DNA from: Lysinibacillus odysseyi
GTDB taxonomy: Bacteria; Bacillota; Bacilli; Bacillales_A; Planococcaceae
Direction of reading: 5' to 3'
Assembly: GCA_014595895.1 (NCBI GenBank)
Contig: JABUKB010000002.1
Location: forward strand, 88,770 to 152,769
Length of the DNA stretch: 64,000 nt
Shown here: piece by piece, positions 18,616 to 27,512 of the stretch
Layout of the letters: each line of letters begins with the position of its first letter
Position numbering within the stretch: the stretch's first letter is position 1
Program-made: the position numbers and the translations under genes
The notes under the pieces: generated by a model
The model's input: only the letters and a program-made list of their open reading frames with translations
The model's database searches: none
Told to the model about the DNA's origin: nothing

Positions 18616-19647
18616 TTATAAATCTCCCTTTCGATTGATACGGATTAATAGATAAATTAAATACGGTGCACCGATCAGACCTGTAATCACTCCTACAGGG
18701 TATCTTGCTTCAAATGCGAACTGGCCGATTAAATCAGCAGCTAATACTAAAATCACTCCGATGAGACCAGCCGGCAGGATATTGGAAAATCCAACACCAA
18801 CTATTTTCTTGGCAATAGGACCCGCTAAAAATGCAACGAAGGCAATCGGTCCAGTTGCTGCTGTAGCCATGGCAATCATGAGCACTGAGCTAACTAATAA
18901 CACAACTCTCGTTTTATTCGTGCCCACTCCCAGTGAAGTGGCTGCTTGTTCACCAAGCTCTAACATTTCCAGTCGTTGCGCGTAGTAGATGATAATAGGT
19001 GTGCAAATGCAAACCGTCACGAGCAACGGATAAAGATTTTCCATTTTTGCCCCGTTTAAACTCCCACTTACCCACCGCATCGCAGAAGGAATATCGTGTG
19101 TGTTCCCAATGACCATTAGATAGGAAATAAAGGCATTCAGCATCGCTTGAATACCGATGCCAATTAAAATTAGTCGCCCAATTGAAAACGAGCTACCTTT
19201 TGACAGCACATAAATGACGATTACCGTTAGAAGACCTCCTGCTACAGAAGCAAAGGATACGACCAGGTTACTTGCATGCAGCACGATAATGCAAAAGACG
19301 GCAGCTGCACTTGAACCGGCTGTAATCCCGATTACATTCGGATTGGCCAATGGATTTCGCAGCATGGTTTGAAAAATATAACCGCCAACACCAAACGCAA
19401 ATCCGGTCAATACGCCTGCAACCATTCTCGGAAGCCGAATCGTTTCCACCGCAAAGGAAGCACCCTTTACCTTTTCTCCTAACAATACACTCACAACATC
19501 TTTAACAGGATAAATCGTATTGCCGAGCATCAGCATCGTACCCATCAGTGCGAGCGAAATAACAGCTAATAAAGAAGTCATCAAAAGGAATCGGCGTTTT
19601 CTTTTCATTCGTGAACGTAAAATAGAATTCATTGTTTCATTTATCAT
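18616..19647 (-). CDS. Siderophore ABC transporter permease (FecCD family, second)
   Basis: This 343-residue inner-membrane permease has about nine to ten segments. FecCD-family marks are RLPRMVAGVLTGFAFGVGGY, then MLRNPLANPNVIGITAGSSA, and the late GPIAFVAFLAGPIAKKIVG. It probably pairs with the other permease gene, whose end it overlaps by four bases. The closest Bacillus counterpart by layout is YfhA. It starts at ATG 19647 without a strong ribosome site, which fits coupling to the upstream stop. Confidence 0.94.
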   Translation of the reverse strand: MINETMNSILRSRMKRKRRFLLMTSLLAVISLALMGTMLMLGNTIYPVKDVVSVLLGEKVKGASFAVETIRLPRMVAGVLTGFAFGVGGYIFQTMLRNPLANPNVIGITAGSSAAAVFCIIVLHASNLVVSFASVAGGLLTVIVIYVLSKGSSFSIGRLILIGIGIQAMLNAFISYLMVIGNTHDIPSAMRWVSGSLNGAKMENLYPLLVTVCICTPIIIYYAQRLEMLELGEQAATSLGVGTNKTRVVLLVSSVLMIAMATAATGPIAFVAFLAGPIAKKIVGVGFSNILPAGLIGVILVLAADLIGQFAFEARYPVGVITGLIGAPYLIYLLIRINRKGDL

Positions 19648-20678
19648 AATGCACGCATTTTCGCTTTCATCGTAATTACTATTAAAATGGGAGCCCCTAT
19701 AAAGGCTGTTACAATTCCCACTTCCAGTTCACTAGGGCTGCCTAGTAATCTTCCGCAAACATCAGCAATCGTTAAAATAATTGCGCCAGCAACTGCGGAA
19801 AGCGGAATGATATAACGCACATCCGGTCCAATAATTAGCCGGATTAAATGCGTTGCCAACAATCCGATAAACCCAATCGGTCCTGCTAATGCAGTTGCAG
19901 CCCCGCATAATAATACGCCTCCAAAAGAAGCTACAAGTCGAATGGTACCTGTTCGAACACCTAAGCCAGTCGCCACATCATCCCCCAAGGCAAGAGCATT
20001 TAGAGCTGGTGCCGTAACTATAGCTATCAATAGACCCACGACTAAAAATGGAATGAACAGCATAATCGTATCCCAGCTACCTGAACCGACACTACCCACT
20101 TGCCAAAATCTAAATTGGTCCATTACGTTCGTACGAGGAATCATAATGGCTACCACAAGTGAGGATAATATGGCACTCGTAGCTGCCCCTGCTAACACAA
20201 GCTTAAGTGGTGTCGCTCCCCCGCTTCCAAACGAACCAACAGTAAATACAAAAATCGCAGTAATCATGGCACCCGCTATTGCCAGCCAAATATATTGATT
20301 TGCAGTACTAACATGTAAGAAGGCAATCCCACATACAACAAATAAAGATGCCCCTGTATTGACTCCTAATATACTTGGATCCGCAATAGGATTACGTGTT
20401 ACAGATTGCATTAATGCACCGGATACTCCTAGTGCCGCACCGCACATAAAGCAAAAAATGGTACGCACGATTCTTTGTGCAACAACATTTGCTTCATGAG
20501 ATCCAACTTCTGAATGAAACAAAACATCCAGAAGTTGAGTCCAAGTAATCATCCGCGAACCAAATACAAGCGATGCTAGGACACTTATTCCAAGTAAAAT
20601 AGAAAGCAATAGAAGAAGCTTTGCAACATTACGCGGAACAAGTGATTGCTTATTTTCTGAAACGGATGGATTTTTCAT
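19644..20678 (-). CDS. Siderophore ABC transporter permease (FecCD family, first)
   Basis: This 344-residue permease carries the same FecCD signatures as its neighbour: CGAALGVSGALMQSVTRNPI, ADPSILGVNTGASLFVV and ALAGPIGFIGLLATHLIRLI. The layout (binding protein, permease, permease, ATPase) matches the yfiY-yfiZ-yfhA type of hydroxamate/schizokinen uptake. It begins one base after the binding-protein stop. The cargo is a ferric siderophore by family and by the Fur boxes upstream; which one cannot be read. Confidence 0.94.
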   Translation of the reverse strand: MKNPSVSENKQSLVPRNVAKLLLLLSILLGISVLASLVFGSRMITWTQLLDVLFHSEVGSHEANVVAQRIVRTIFCFMCGAALGVSGALMQSVTRNPIADPSILGVNTGASLFVVCGIAFLHVSTANQYIWLAIAGAMITAIFVFTVGSFGSGGATPLKLVLAGAATSAILSSLVVAIMIPRTNVMDQFRFWQVGSVGSGSWDTIMLFIPFLVVGLLIAIVTAPALNALALGDDVATGLGVRTGTIRLVASFGGVLLCGAATALAGPIGFIGLLATHLIRLIIGPDVRYIIPLSAVAGAIILTIADVCGRLLGSPSELEVGIVTAFIGAPILIVITMKAKMRAL

Positions 20679-20679
20679 A

Positions 20680-21744
20680 TTATTTCAGCTTTTTCGCAAC
20701 ATCTGCGATTAATGTCAAGTACTCATCAATTGTATAGGCAATCGATAATGGGTTTGGGTTACCTGCAGCAGCTAATGGTGTGTTATCACCAATAATAACA
20801 ACTGCACCATTTTGGATAGCTGGCACTTTTCCCAAAATAGGATCAGCTTGTAAAGCAGCTAACGTATTGTCATCACCGTATGCGATCAGTATTTCTGCAT
20901 CATTTAAAGCATCTGCGTTTTCCGCACTTAATTCGATATAGAAGCCCGATTCATCCGTCATTTGGTCTTTAATGCTTTGCGGGTACTCCATACCGATTTC
21001 TTCTAAAAATTCACCACGTGGATCAGCTGGTGTATAGACATAAAACTTCGATAAATCTGTCACAGTGAACATAGCAAATGCCGCTTTCTTGCCTTTGATT
21101 TCTGGGAATTCATTTGCCTTGTCAGCAATTAACTTCTCTGTATCAGCGATTAACTGTTTCCCTTCTTCTTCCATGCCCATACCTTTTGCGTTGTAGAGGA
21201 TTTGATCACGCCATGTAATCACCCATGGAATTTCTGGATAAGCAACGACAGGAGCAATTTGGCTTAACGTATCATAGTCTTCTTGCGTAATACCTGAATA
21301 CGCAGCTAAAATGACATCCGGATTCGAGTCAGCAATAGCTTCAAAATCTAGCCCGTCCGTATCTTGATAAATATTCGGGTTTTCTTCCCCTAGTTCTTTC
21401 AACTTTTCAGCTGTCCAAGGAAGTAAACCACTATCATCCTGTACACCGTAATTGGCAGCTGAGAATCCAACAGGAACAACGCCTAGAGCTAAGGCAACAT
21501 CATGATTTGCCCAAGCAACCGTCGCCACACGCTCCGGCTTTTCTTCAATCACTGTTTCCCCGAAAGCATGTTCAATCACGATTGGATACTGTGTGTCAGT
21601 AGCCTCTGAAGTTTTGTTTTCTGTCTCTTCTTTTGAACCTATTGACTCTGTACCAGACTCTTTATCAGAACACCCAACCAAAGTAAAAGAAAAAACAGCT
21701 AGTAGTACCATTGTAAATAATGAATAATAACGCTTTGCATTCAT
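20680..21744 (-). CDS. Iron-siderophore-binding lipoprotein
   Basis: This 354-residue substrate-binding lipoprotein sits outside the membrane and delivers ferric siderophore to the permeases. The signal peptide ends in the lipobox TLVGC. The mature protein has the periplasmic-binding fold of FecB/FhuD type: KPERVATVAWANHDVALALG and SNPDVILAAYSGITQEDYD. I place the start at ATG 21744, seven bases after GGAGTGAG; a GTG at 21756 would sit on that site. Two Fur boxes lie just upstream. YfiY is the nearest Bacillus protein I know of. Confidence 0.94.
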   Translation of the reverse strand: MNAKRYYSLFTMVLLAVFSFTLVGCSDKESGTESIGSKEETENKTSEATDTQYPIVIEHAFGETVIEEKPERVATVAWANHDVALALGVVPVGFSAANYGVQDDSGLLPWTAEKLKELGEENPNIYQDTDGLDFEAIADSNPDVILAAYSGITQEDYDTLSQIAPVVAYPEIPWVITWRDQILYNAKGMGMEEEGKQLIADTEKLIADKANEFPEIKGKKAAFAMFTVTDLSKFYVYTPADPRGEFLEEIGMEYPQSIKDQMTDESGFYIELSAENADALNDAEILIAYGDDNTLAALQADPILGKVPAIQNGAVVIIGDNTPLAAAGNPNPLSIAYTIDEYLTLIADVAKKLK

Positions 21745-21776
21745 TGTAAAACTCACTCCCTATATGTATTTGGTAA

Positions 21777-21791
21777 TGATAATTATTTTCA
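21777..21791. promoter_or_regulatory. Fur box 2 (one mismatch)
   Basis: TGATAATTATTTTCA matches the 7-1-7 Fur consensus TGATAATNATTATCA at all positions but one. It adjoins the perfect box, closer to the lipoprotein gene. Confidence 0.75.
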
Positions 21792-21792
21792 T

Positions 21793-21807
21793 TGATAATG
21801 ATTATCA
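21793..21807. promoter_or_regulatory. Fur box 1 (perfect match)
   Basis: TGATAATGATTATCA matches the Fur 7-1-7 consensus exactly. It lies about 50 bases upstream of the siderophore lipoprotein start, so the four-gene transport operon and the reductase should be repressed when iron is plentiful. Confidence 0.92.
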
Positions 21808-22043
21808 TTATTAATATATTCCCAATACAGTCACATGTCAATAAAATATTTTATTTATAAACTTTTCCGTTTTATGGATGTAGGAAAATATGTAGATAGA
21901 ACTACACAACTCTTCATGTATTGAAACTGCCTCGTGTATTTTTCCTAGAATCCCCTTCCCATTCAAATTTTCTTCGTATGCAATAAAGGTGCTGTTTTGG
22001 GGTATTCTTTATGTAAAACTACTCTTGTAAGGATGTGTGCGGT

Positions 22044-23219
22044 ATGTTGAAAGAGATTTATGCGGATTTACATATACATATTGGTCGGACGGAAAAAGGG
22101 AGAGCAGTAAAAATCACGGGCAGTAAAAACTTGACGCTCAAAAATATATTGGAAACGGCCACTTCGCGAAAAGGGTTAGATTTAATCGGCATTATCGATT
22201 GTCATTCCCCCGAAGTCCTTGAGGAATTGGAACAACTTATTCAGGAAGGGAAGGCGCAGGAACTAGAAGAAGGCGGTGTGCGGTTTAAAGAGACAACACT
22301 CATTTTAGGATCGGAAATCGAAATCTATGATGAACATTGTCATGGTCCTATTCATGTCCTTTGCTTTATTCCAACCATTGAAAAGATGAAGGTATTTTCG
22401 AACTGGATGAGCACCCACCTGAAAAATATTCATCTAAGTTCTCAACGCATTTATTGTGATGGGCGTACATTGCAGCAGAAAGTGCATGAACTAGATGGAC
22501 TATTTATACCGGCACATGTATTTACACCTTTTAAAAGCCTGTTTGGTAAAGGGGTTAGGAGCCATTTAAGTGAAGTTTTTGACCCTACTCTCATTGATGG
22601 AATCGAACTAGGGTTAAGTTCGGACACCTATATGGTGAAAGGGATAAGTCAATTAGCTCCTTATAGTTTCGTCACGAATTCAGATGCCCATTCTCTCGGA
22701 AAGCTTGCTCGGGAATATCAAAAAATGAAAGTAGCTGATGCGAATTTTGAGGAGTTAAGAAAAGCGCTTCATCAACAAGACGGTAGAGCGATTATGGCTA
22801 ATTACGGTTTAAATCCGCTGCTGGGCAAATATCACGAGACAGTATGTGCAAATTGCGGAGAGCAGGTAAAGGAAGCGGGTCTTCCCCACTGTCCTCACTG
22901 CGGGAAAGGTCCCCTCGTGAAAGGCGTAGCGAAAAGAATAAATGAGTTATCCGATGCCCCATTACAGGAAGTAGAAAGGCCACCTTATATTCACCAAGTG
23001 CCCCTTGATTTCCTTCCTGGTATTGGATTGAAAACAATTGAAAAAATGCTCAATGCTTTTGGTACCGAAATGAATATATTGCACAAAGCTTCTCTAGAGG
23101 AACTACAAGAAGTGATTCCCGAAAAGTCTGCCTACCTCATCGATTTAGCAAGAAAAGGTGAATTAGGGATTACAGGTGGCGGTGGTGGGATTTACGGGAA
23201 AATCGATATGAAAGAATAA
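22044..23219 (+). CDS. EndoQ-like PHP-domain protein
   Basis: This 391-residue protein joins three parts: a PHP metal-dependent phosphoesterase domain (about 1-230; YADLHIHIG, GSEIEIYDEHCHGPIHVL, NSDAHSLGKL), a four-cysteine zinc finger (CANCGEQV, CPHCGKG, about 271-293) and a C-terminal helix-hairpin-helix region (FLPGIGLKTIEKMLNAFGTE). That is the layout of endonuclease Q, which nicks 5' to deaminated bases such as uracil and hypoxanthine. The ATG at 22044 follows AAGGATG by eight bases. The gene stands alone between oppositely placed units. Confidence 0.87.
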   Translation: MLKEIYADLHIHIGRTEKGRAVKITGSKNLTLKNILETATSRKGLDLIGIIDCHSPEVLEELEQLIQEGKAQELEEGGVRFKETTLILGSEIEIYDEHCHGPIHVLCFIPTIEKMKVFSNWMSTHLKNIHLSSQRIYCDGRTLQQKVHELDGLFIPAHVFTPFKSLFGKGVRSHLSEVFDPTLIDGIELGLSSDTYMVKGISQLAPYSFVTNSDAHSLGKLAREYQKMKVADANFEELRKALHQQDGRAIMANYGLNPLLGKYHETVCANCGEQVKEAGLPHCPHCGKGPLVKGVAKRINELSDAPLQEVERPPYIHQVPLDFLPGIGLKTIEKMLNAFGTEMNILHKASLEELQEVIPEKSAYLIDLARKGELGITGGGGGIYGKIDMKE

Positions 23220-23298
23220 ATACGAATCAGGTTATATGTTTTTTGAAGACCGCAAAGGGTACTAAAGTAAAGAATAGTACTTGAAGGAGGTAATAATT

Positions 23299-23628
23299 AT
23301 GACACATGAACACCATCAGTCTGTATTAGAGGCACTTCATGCATGCATGGTTGCGTGCAATCATTGTTATGATGCTTGTTTGCAAGAGGAAGATGTAAAA
23401 ATGATGGTCGACTGCATTCGTCTTGATCGAGAGTGTGCCGATATTTGTGCTTACTTCGAACAAGCGATTGCAAGAGGAACACCATTCACTGCTGAATTGG
23501 CAAAGGTATGTGCCGATATTTGTGAAGCATGCGGAAATGAGTGTAAGAAACATGATCATGAACACTGCCAACAATGTGCAGAGGCTTGTTTTGCATGTGC
23601 AGAAGCATGTCGAAGCTTGATTGCTTAA
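23299..23628 (+). CDS. Cytosolic copper-storage protein (Csp3 type)
   Basis: This 109-residue four-helix-bundle protein has cysteines lining the helices (CMVACNHCYDAC, CIRLDRECADIC, CADICEACGNEC, CQQCAEACFACAEAC). Such proteins hold many Cu(I) ions inside the bundle; B. subtilis YhjQ is the well-known member of the same size. No export signal, so it is cytosolic. AAGGAGG lies eight bases before the ATG at 23299; the in-frame TTG upstream would include this site. His residues at the N-terminus (THEHHQS) are usual. Confidence 0.9.
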   Translation: MTHEHHQSVLEALHACMVACNHCYDACLQEEDVKMMVDCIRLDRECADICAYFEQAIARGTPFTAELAKVCADICEACGNECKKHDHEHCQQCAEACFACAEACRSLIA

Positions 23629-23640
23629 ATTTTTGATGTA

Positions 23641-23677
23641 AAAAGAAGTGTTTCCTGTTGGAGGAGACACTTCTTTT
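23641..23677 (+). terminator. Terminator of the copper-storage gene
   Basis: AGAAGTGT..TCC pairs with GGA..ACACTTCT and is followed by TTTT. Confidence 0.8.
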
Positions 23678-23700
23678 AAGTGAGGATATTTTTATGCCTC

Positions 23701-23732
23701 AAAAAAAAACGCAAGAAAATCCTTGCGTTTTA
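23701..23732 (-). terminator. Terminator of the cytosine methyltransferase gene
   Basis: On the minus strand AAACGCAAG pairs with CTTGCGTTT and runs into a long T tract. Its first bases overlap the gene's stop codon. Confidence 0.85.
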
Positions 23733-24983
23733 AATTCCAAGCTTTATTTGCGTGCTTTCTTCTATTTCAATTAAATCAATTTCTTTAATTTTAACTGCCA
23801 TATCCCTTATTAAATCAACTACGAGTGCGTTACCCATACAGAAGTAGCGCATACGTTTTGGCATACCTTCTGTCCAGTTATCATCGAAGCCATTTAATCG
23901 TTCACATTCGATTGGTGTTAAGAAACGTTTTCTACCGTTTACTTCAACTATATGTGTACTACGGTTTACTGTACCTTCGCTTGTCAGCATTGTTCGACCA
24001 GGTAAATTTAAATCATCAGTTGGTGACATGCCACCTTCTGAGTAGATGTATTTATGACCTTCTGCAGAAGTTCGTTCAATTTTTTTCGGTCCACGTAAGT
24101 AGCCGAATTTTTCGATAGCTGTATCTGTTAAATAATATTCCTCTTCTACCTGTTCTTCAGGAAGAAGAATGTCTTTTAATGGAATCGGTAGTTTTTCAAT
24201 AGGCTCTGGATGAACAGTATAGATTTCACCATCAATCATAACGCCCGCTGGGTGAAAACCAAATGCATACCTATCAGAAATCTCAACAATATCTGTTGGT
24301 AACGTACCTGATGCTCTACGACCCTTATAAGGGATTGCTTGAACAGGGAACACCTTTGCAAAGAATCCCTTTTTAAAGAGGATGTCTTCTTTATTTCTTA
24401 TATTCATTTGTTGCTTCGCATAACTTAAGTTCTTTTTATAAGCAAAAATAAATACACGGCGACGACGTTGAGCATAACCATATTCACTCGCATTAATAAC
24501 ACGCCATTCCACGATGTAATCCAAATCGCGAAATACCGCTAACATGATGGCAAAGTCACGACCACGTTGTTTTGATGGTGATTTAATTAGCCGATCCACA
24601 TTCTCTAATAGAACATACTTTGGATGGCTACTTTCTAATACGCGCTTAATTTCCCAGAAAAGAACACCTTTTTTCCCGTTAATACCTTGCTCATTATTTA
24701 GCGAGCGGCTTACACTATAATCCTGGCATGGAAAACCACCTGCTAATAAATCTATTTTCAATTCATCAAATTTGCTGTTAGGAACGGTTGTAATATCTTC
24801 ATTACTTACTTCTCCCTCAGTAAAATGCTTACTATAGCATTCGAAGGCATCCTGCGCCTTTTTTGAAGGCTCCCATTGGTTAGCCCATACTGTTTGAAAA
24901 TATTCTTTGTCAGCCTTCTCGAAACCAAGACGAAACCCACCAACACCGGCGAATAGTTCCACAACATTTAGGTTTTTATTCAT
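23730..24983 (-). CDS. DNA (cytosine-5) methyltransferase
   Basis: This 417-residue enzyme moves methyl from SAM to C5 of cytosine. Motif I is ELFAGVGGFRLGF (10-21), motif IV GGFPCQDYS with catalytic Cys86, motif VI LLENVDRL (127-132), motif VIII around QRRRRVF, and motif X near the end (MGNALVVDLIRDMA). The variable target region holds no recognisable specificity. The ATG at 24983 follows AAGGATG by eight bases. It diverges from a Sau3AI/MutH-like endonuclease gene, the arrangement of a type II restriction-modification pair. It might also protect host DNA for the DISARM-like operon to the right. Confidence 0.95.
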   Translation of the reverse strand: MNKNLNVVELFAGVGGFRLGFEKADKEYFQTVWANQWEPSKKAQDAFECYSKHFTEGEVSNEDITTVPNSKFDELKIDLLAGGFPCQDYSVSRSLNNEQGINGKKGVLFWEIKRVLESSHPKYVLLENVDRLIKSPSKQRGRDFAIMLAVFRDLDYIVEWRVINASEYGYAQRRRRVFIFAYKKNLSYAKQQMNIRNKEDILFKKGFFAKVFPVQAIPYKGRRASGTLPTDIVEISDRYAFGFHPAGVMIDGEIYTVHPEPIEKLPIPLKDILLPEEQVEEEYYLTDTAIEKFGYLRGPKKIERTSAEGHKYIYSEGGMSPTDDLNLPGRTMLTSEGTVNRSTHIVEVNGRKRFLTPIECERLNGFDDNWTEGMPKRMRYFCMGNALVVDLIRDMAVKIKEIDLIEIEESTQIKLGI

Positions 24984-25125
24984 ATTACGAACATCCTTTC
25001 TACATATAAACATTATAAAGGAATGCTAAAAAAAGATCAACCATTAAGTTTTTTATACATTTAAGTGCTTTAATTTGAGCTTTAGCGTATTCTAGAGTTA
25101 ATTATTAGATGAAGGGGTTTTTCTA

Positions 25126-26598
25126 ATGGCATTACATAATTTTACTAGAGAGCAACTATTGCTAATTTTGGAGAATTCAGTAAATAAAACGCTCGGAGAA
25201 TTGGATGTTAAGGATGTTTTTAATCGAACAATAACTCATCCGAAAATTACCGGTATTGCCGGAGATGTAATAGAACAGTCGGTTTTAGGCTATCCCGCTA
25301 ACTCAGATAAAAAACCTGATTTATTAGTCGATGGACTACCGACCGAATTAAAAACAACTGGTATCCGTAAGCCTAAAAAGAAGGGGGATTTCATTTACGA
25401 GGCGAAGGAGCCAATGTCCATCACTGCCGTTTCACCTGACAAAATTACAAGTGAGGAATTTGATACGTCTAGCTTTTGGAGCAAATTGGAGCACATGCTG
25501 CTTGTTTACTACCATTATGATTCGCCTGTAACGGTGAAGGCTGCCGATTATGCGAACTTCTTTATTAAGGGCTATCATTTTCATGAATTTTCTGATGAAG
25601 AGCGGGAAATTTTAAAAAATGACTGGCTTATTGTACGTGATTTCATTCAAGAGCTAAAAGATAACCATAAAAATCCAAAAGCCGAGTATCCACGTATTTC
25701 ATCTGAATTGCGTAAGCAGCTCATGTTAATCGATACAGCCCCTAAATGGCCAAATGCACCTCGTTTCCGTTTGAAACGCGCAGCTGTTTCGACATTGGTT
25801 CAAAAACATTTCGGTGCACAGTTTGAGCAGCTGGATGAAACATACTCAAGTTTTAAAGAATTAGATGAAGAGTTGCATAAGCTAACGGTGAAATATGGAG
25901 GAAAAACTGTACGGGAGCTAATCAAAGAACTAAATATTCCATTCGATTTCGATGGTAAGAAGGATGCTTCAAAAAGCATCTCGGAACAGATTATCATTAA
26001 AATGTTCGGCGGTGCCGCTAGGAAGCTGAGCAAAATTGAGCTTTTCAGTAAAGTTGGATTGATGCCGAAAACAGTGGTTCAAACAAAGAAGGGAGCTCGA
26101 ACAGAGGATACAAAGCTGTTTAAAATTGATTTTGCAGAGTGGACGGATCGAGATATTATGTTCGAGGACTCATTTGCTTATAACTATTTCAGCGCCCAGC
26201 AATTTCTCTGTATCATTTTCCAGGAACCTTCGGCAAAATCGCTTCTTTTAGATAACAAGTTTATGGGCTTCAAGCGCCTTGTCTTCTCGGATGAAATCAT
26301 TGAAGCGGAAGTAAAACCTGTATGGAAGAAAGTACGCGATTTAGTCAATAACGATAAGCTAGTGGAAACCGTTATGCTCAAAAAAGATGGTACGCCTATC
26401 ATCAATAAGAAAACCCAAACTGTCCGTACACAGTTGAATTTCCCTAAATCTGAAGAGCATACTTTCTTTGTACGCGGCTCTGGAACGGATTCTAATTATA
26501 AAAATTTTGAACTGAACGGGATTCGTATGTATTCTCAGTATATTTGGATGAAGGGTAGTGTGATTAACCGGATGTTAGAGGAAGTAGAGTTTATTTGA
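25126..26598 (+). CDS. Sau3AI/MutH-like type II restriction endonuclease
   Basis: This 490-residue protein is probably the endonuclease partner of the divergent C5-methyltransferase. The N-terminal half has a MutH/Sau3AI active-site pattern: Glu50 in GDVIEQ, Asp65 in KKPDLLVDG, then Glu74 and Lys76 in TELKTTG. The length matches Sau3AI (about 489), whose C-terminal half is a second inactive MutH-like domain for binding DNA; a similar half is seen here from about 250. If the match holds, the target would be GATC. The start and strong terminator make it a single-gene unit. Confidence 0.82.
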   Translation: MALHNFTREQLLLILENSVNKTLGELDVKDVFNRTITHPKITGIAGDVIEQSVLGYPANSDKKPDLLVDGLPTELKTTGIRKPKKKGDFIYEAKEPMSITAVSPDKITSEEFDTSSFWSKLEHMLLVYYHYDSPVTVKAADYANFFIKGYHFHEFSDEEREILKNDWLIVRDFIQELKDNHKNPKAEYPRISSELRKQLMLIDTAPKWPNAPRFRLKRAAVSTLVQKHFGAQFEQLDETYSSFKELDEELHKLTVKYGGKTVRELIKELNIPFDFDGKKDASKSISEQIIIKMFGGAARKLSKIELFSKVGLMPKTVVQTKKGARTEDTKLFKIDFAEWTDRDIMFEDSFAYNYFSAQQFLCIIFQEPSAKSLLLDNKFMGFKRLVFSDEIIEAEVKPVWKKVRDLVNNDKLVETVMLKKDGTPIINKKTQTVRTQLNFPKSEEHTFFVRGSGTDSNYKNFELNGIRMYSQYIWMKGSVINRMLEEVEFI

Positions 26599-26599
26599 A

Positions 26600-26645
26600 T
26601 ACGATAAAAGCAGATTTGCCCGGGGTAAGTCTGCTTTTATCGTTT
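26600..26645 (+). terminator. Terminator of the restriction endonuclease gene
   Basis: ACGATAAAAGCAGA pairs perfectly with TCTGCTTTTATCGT. The stem is long; the T run after it is short. Confidence 0.8.
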
Positions 26646-26650
26646 CCTTA

Positions 26651-27307
26651 TTACAACTTTTCCAACTTATCGCGATAAATCATATATCTCTCTTCAACTG
26701 TTCCTCAAACAACATACTCATCCTTCTTCATTACAATATTAAGGGACTGCTCTCTTCATTGAAGACTCAACATATATTTTGGTTGACTATTAGGAAAATA
26801 TAAAGGTTGATTCTTTGTAGCTTTTAATAAATACTCATGCTGCTCCAAAATATACTGGCGATTTATTACGTACTGTTCTCTCAAATAATTTTACAGTGCC
26901 AATCTATTTACTAACATTACTTCTACCCGTTGCAAACGATTGAGTGTCAATTGCTGACGACATATATTAATGTTGGCATCTTTATCAATTCGGCATAAGA
27001 GGTACTGTGTTGTTTCTTTTTCTGGATTATAGAACCAACCCTCTACTCTTTGATTTGTCCAATTTATAAAAATTAGTTCTAACACAAACGTATTTTAGTG
27101 TGTAAATTTTATTAAATAAGCTTTTTCGTCTACTAAATAATGTTTGTTGCCCCTGTCAAAATGGATGTCAATGCCTGCATGTTGTCCATCCATATTGGTT
27201 TCTCTTCTAGAGTTTTGATAAGCTACTCTAAGATAAAAACATTAATCTAAATAAGGTCCTAATATCTGTTCATTTTTTAAATTAGCGCTAAACATTGCTC
27301 TATTCAT
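26651..27307 (-). pseudogene. Decayed nuclease-like gene with five in-frame stops
   Basis: One minus-strand frame runs from an ATG at 27307, preceded by AAGGGGAAG, to a TAA at 26651-26653, about 219 codons. Stops interrupt it at 27242-27244, 27095-27097, 26891-26893 (all TAA), 26756-26758 and 26705-26707 (both TGA), with no frameshift. Sequence on both sides of each stop looks like protein: RRETNMDGQHAGIDIHFDRG, HYLVDEKAYLIKF, TFVLELIFINWTNQRVEGWF. A GID..HF strand followed by VDEKA fits a PD-(D/E)XK nuclease core (Asp, then Glu-x-Lys). It lies between a restriction enzyme and an HNH gene. I checked the frame codon by codon; the family call is inference. Confidence 0.75.
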
Positions 27308-27512
27308 AAAAACTTCCCCTTGTATAAATAATATAAAGGTACACAATATTTATGTAAAGTAATATATGTAAAATTTTGGTTTTTAGTGTTGTGCTTCCTT
27401 AAAGTCTAAACGCCTAAAAATCCATTATACGTAGAACGAATCAACCACAAATTTGCCTGTTCATGTGCAACAATTTGGATAAAAATTTAGCTAAATTAAT
27501 TTATCTTTTTAT

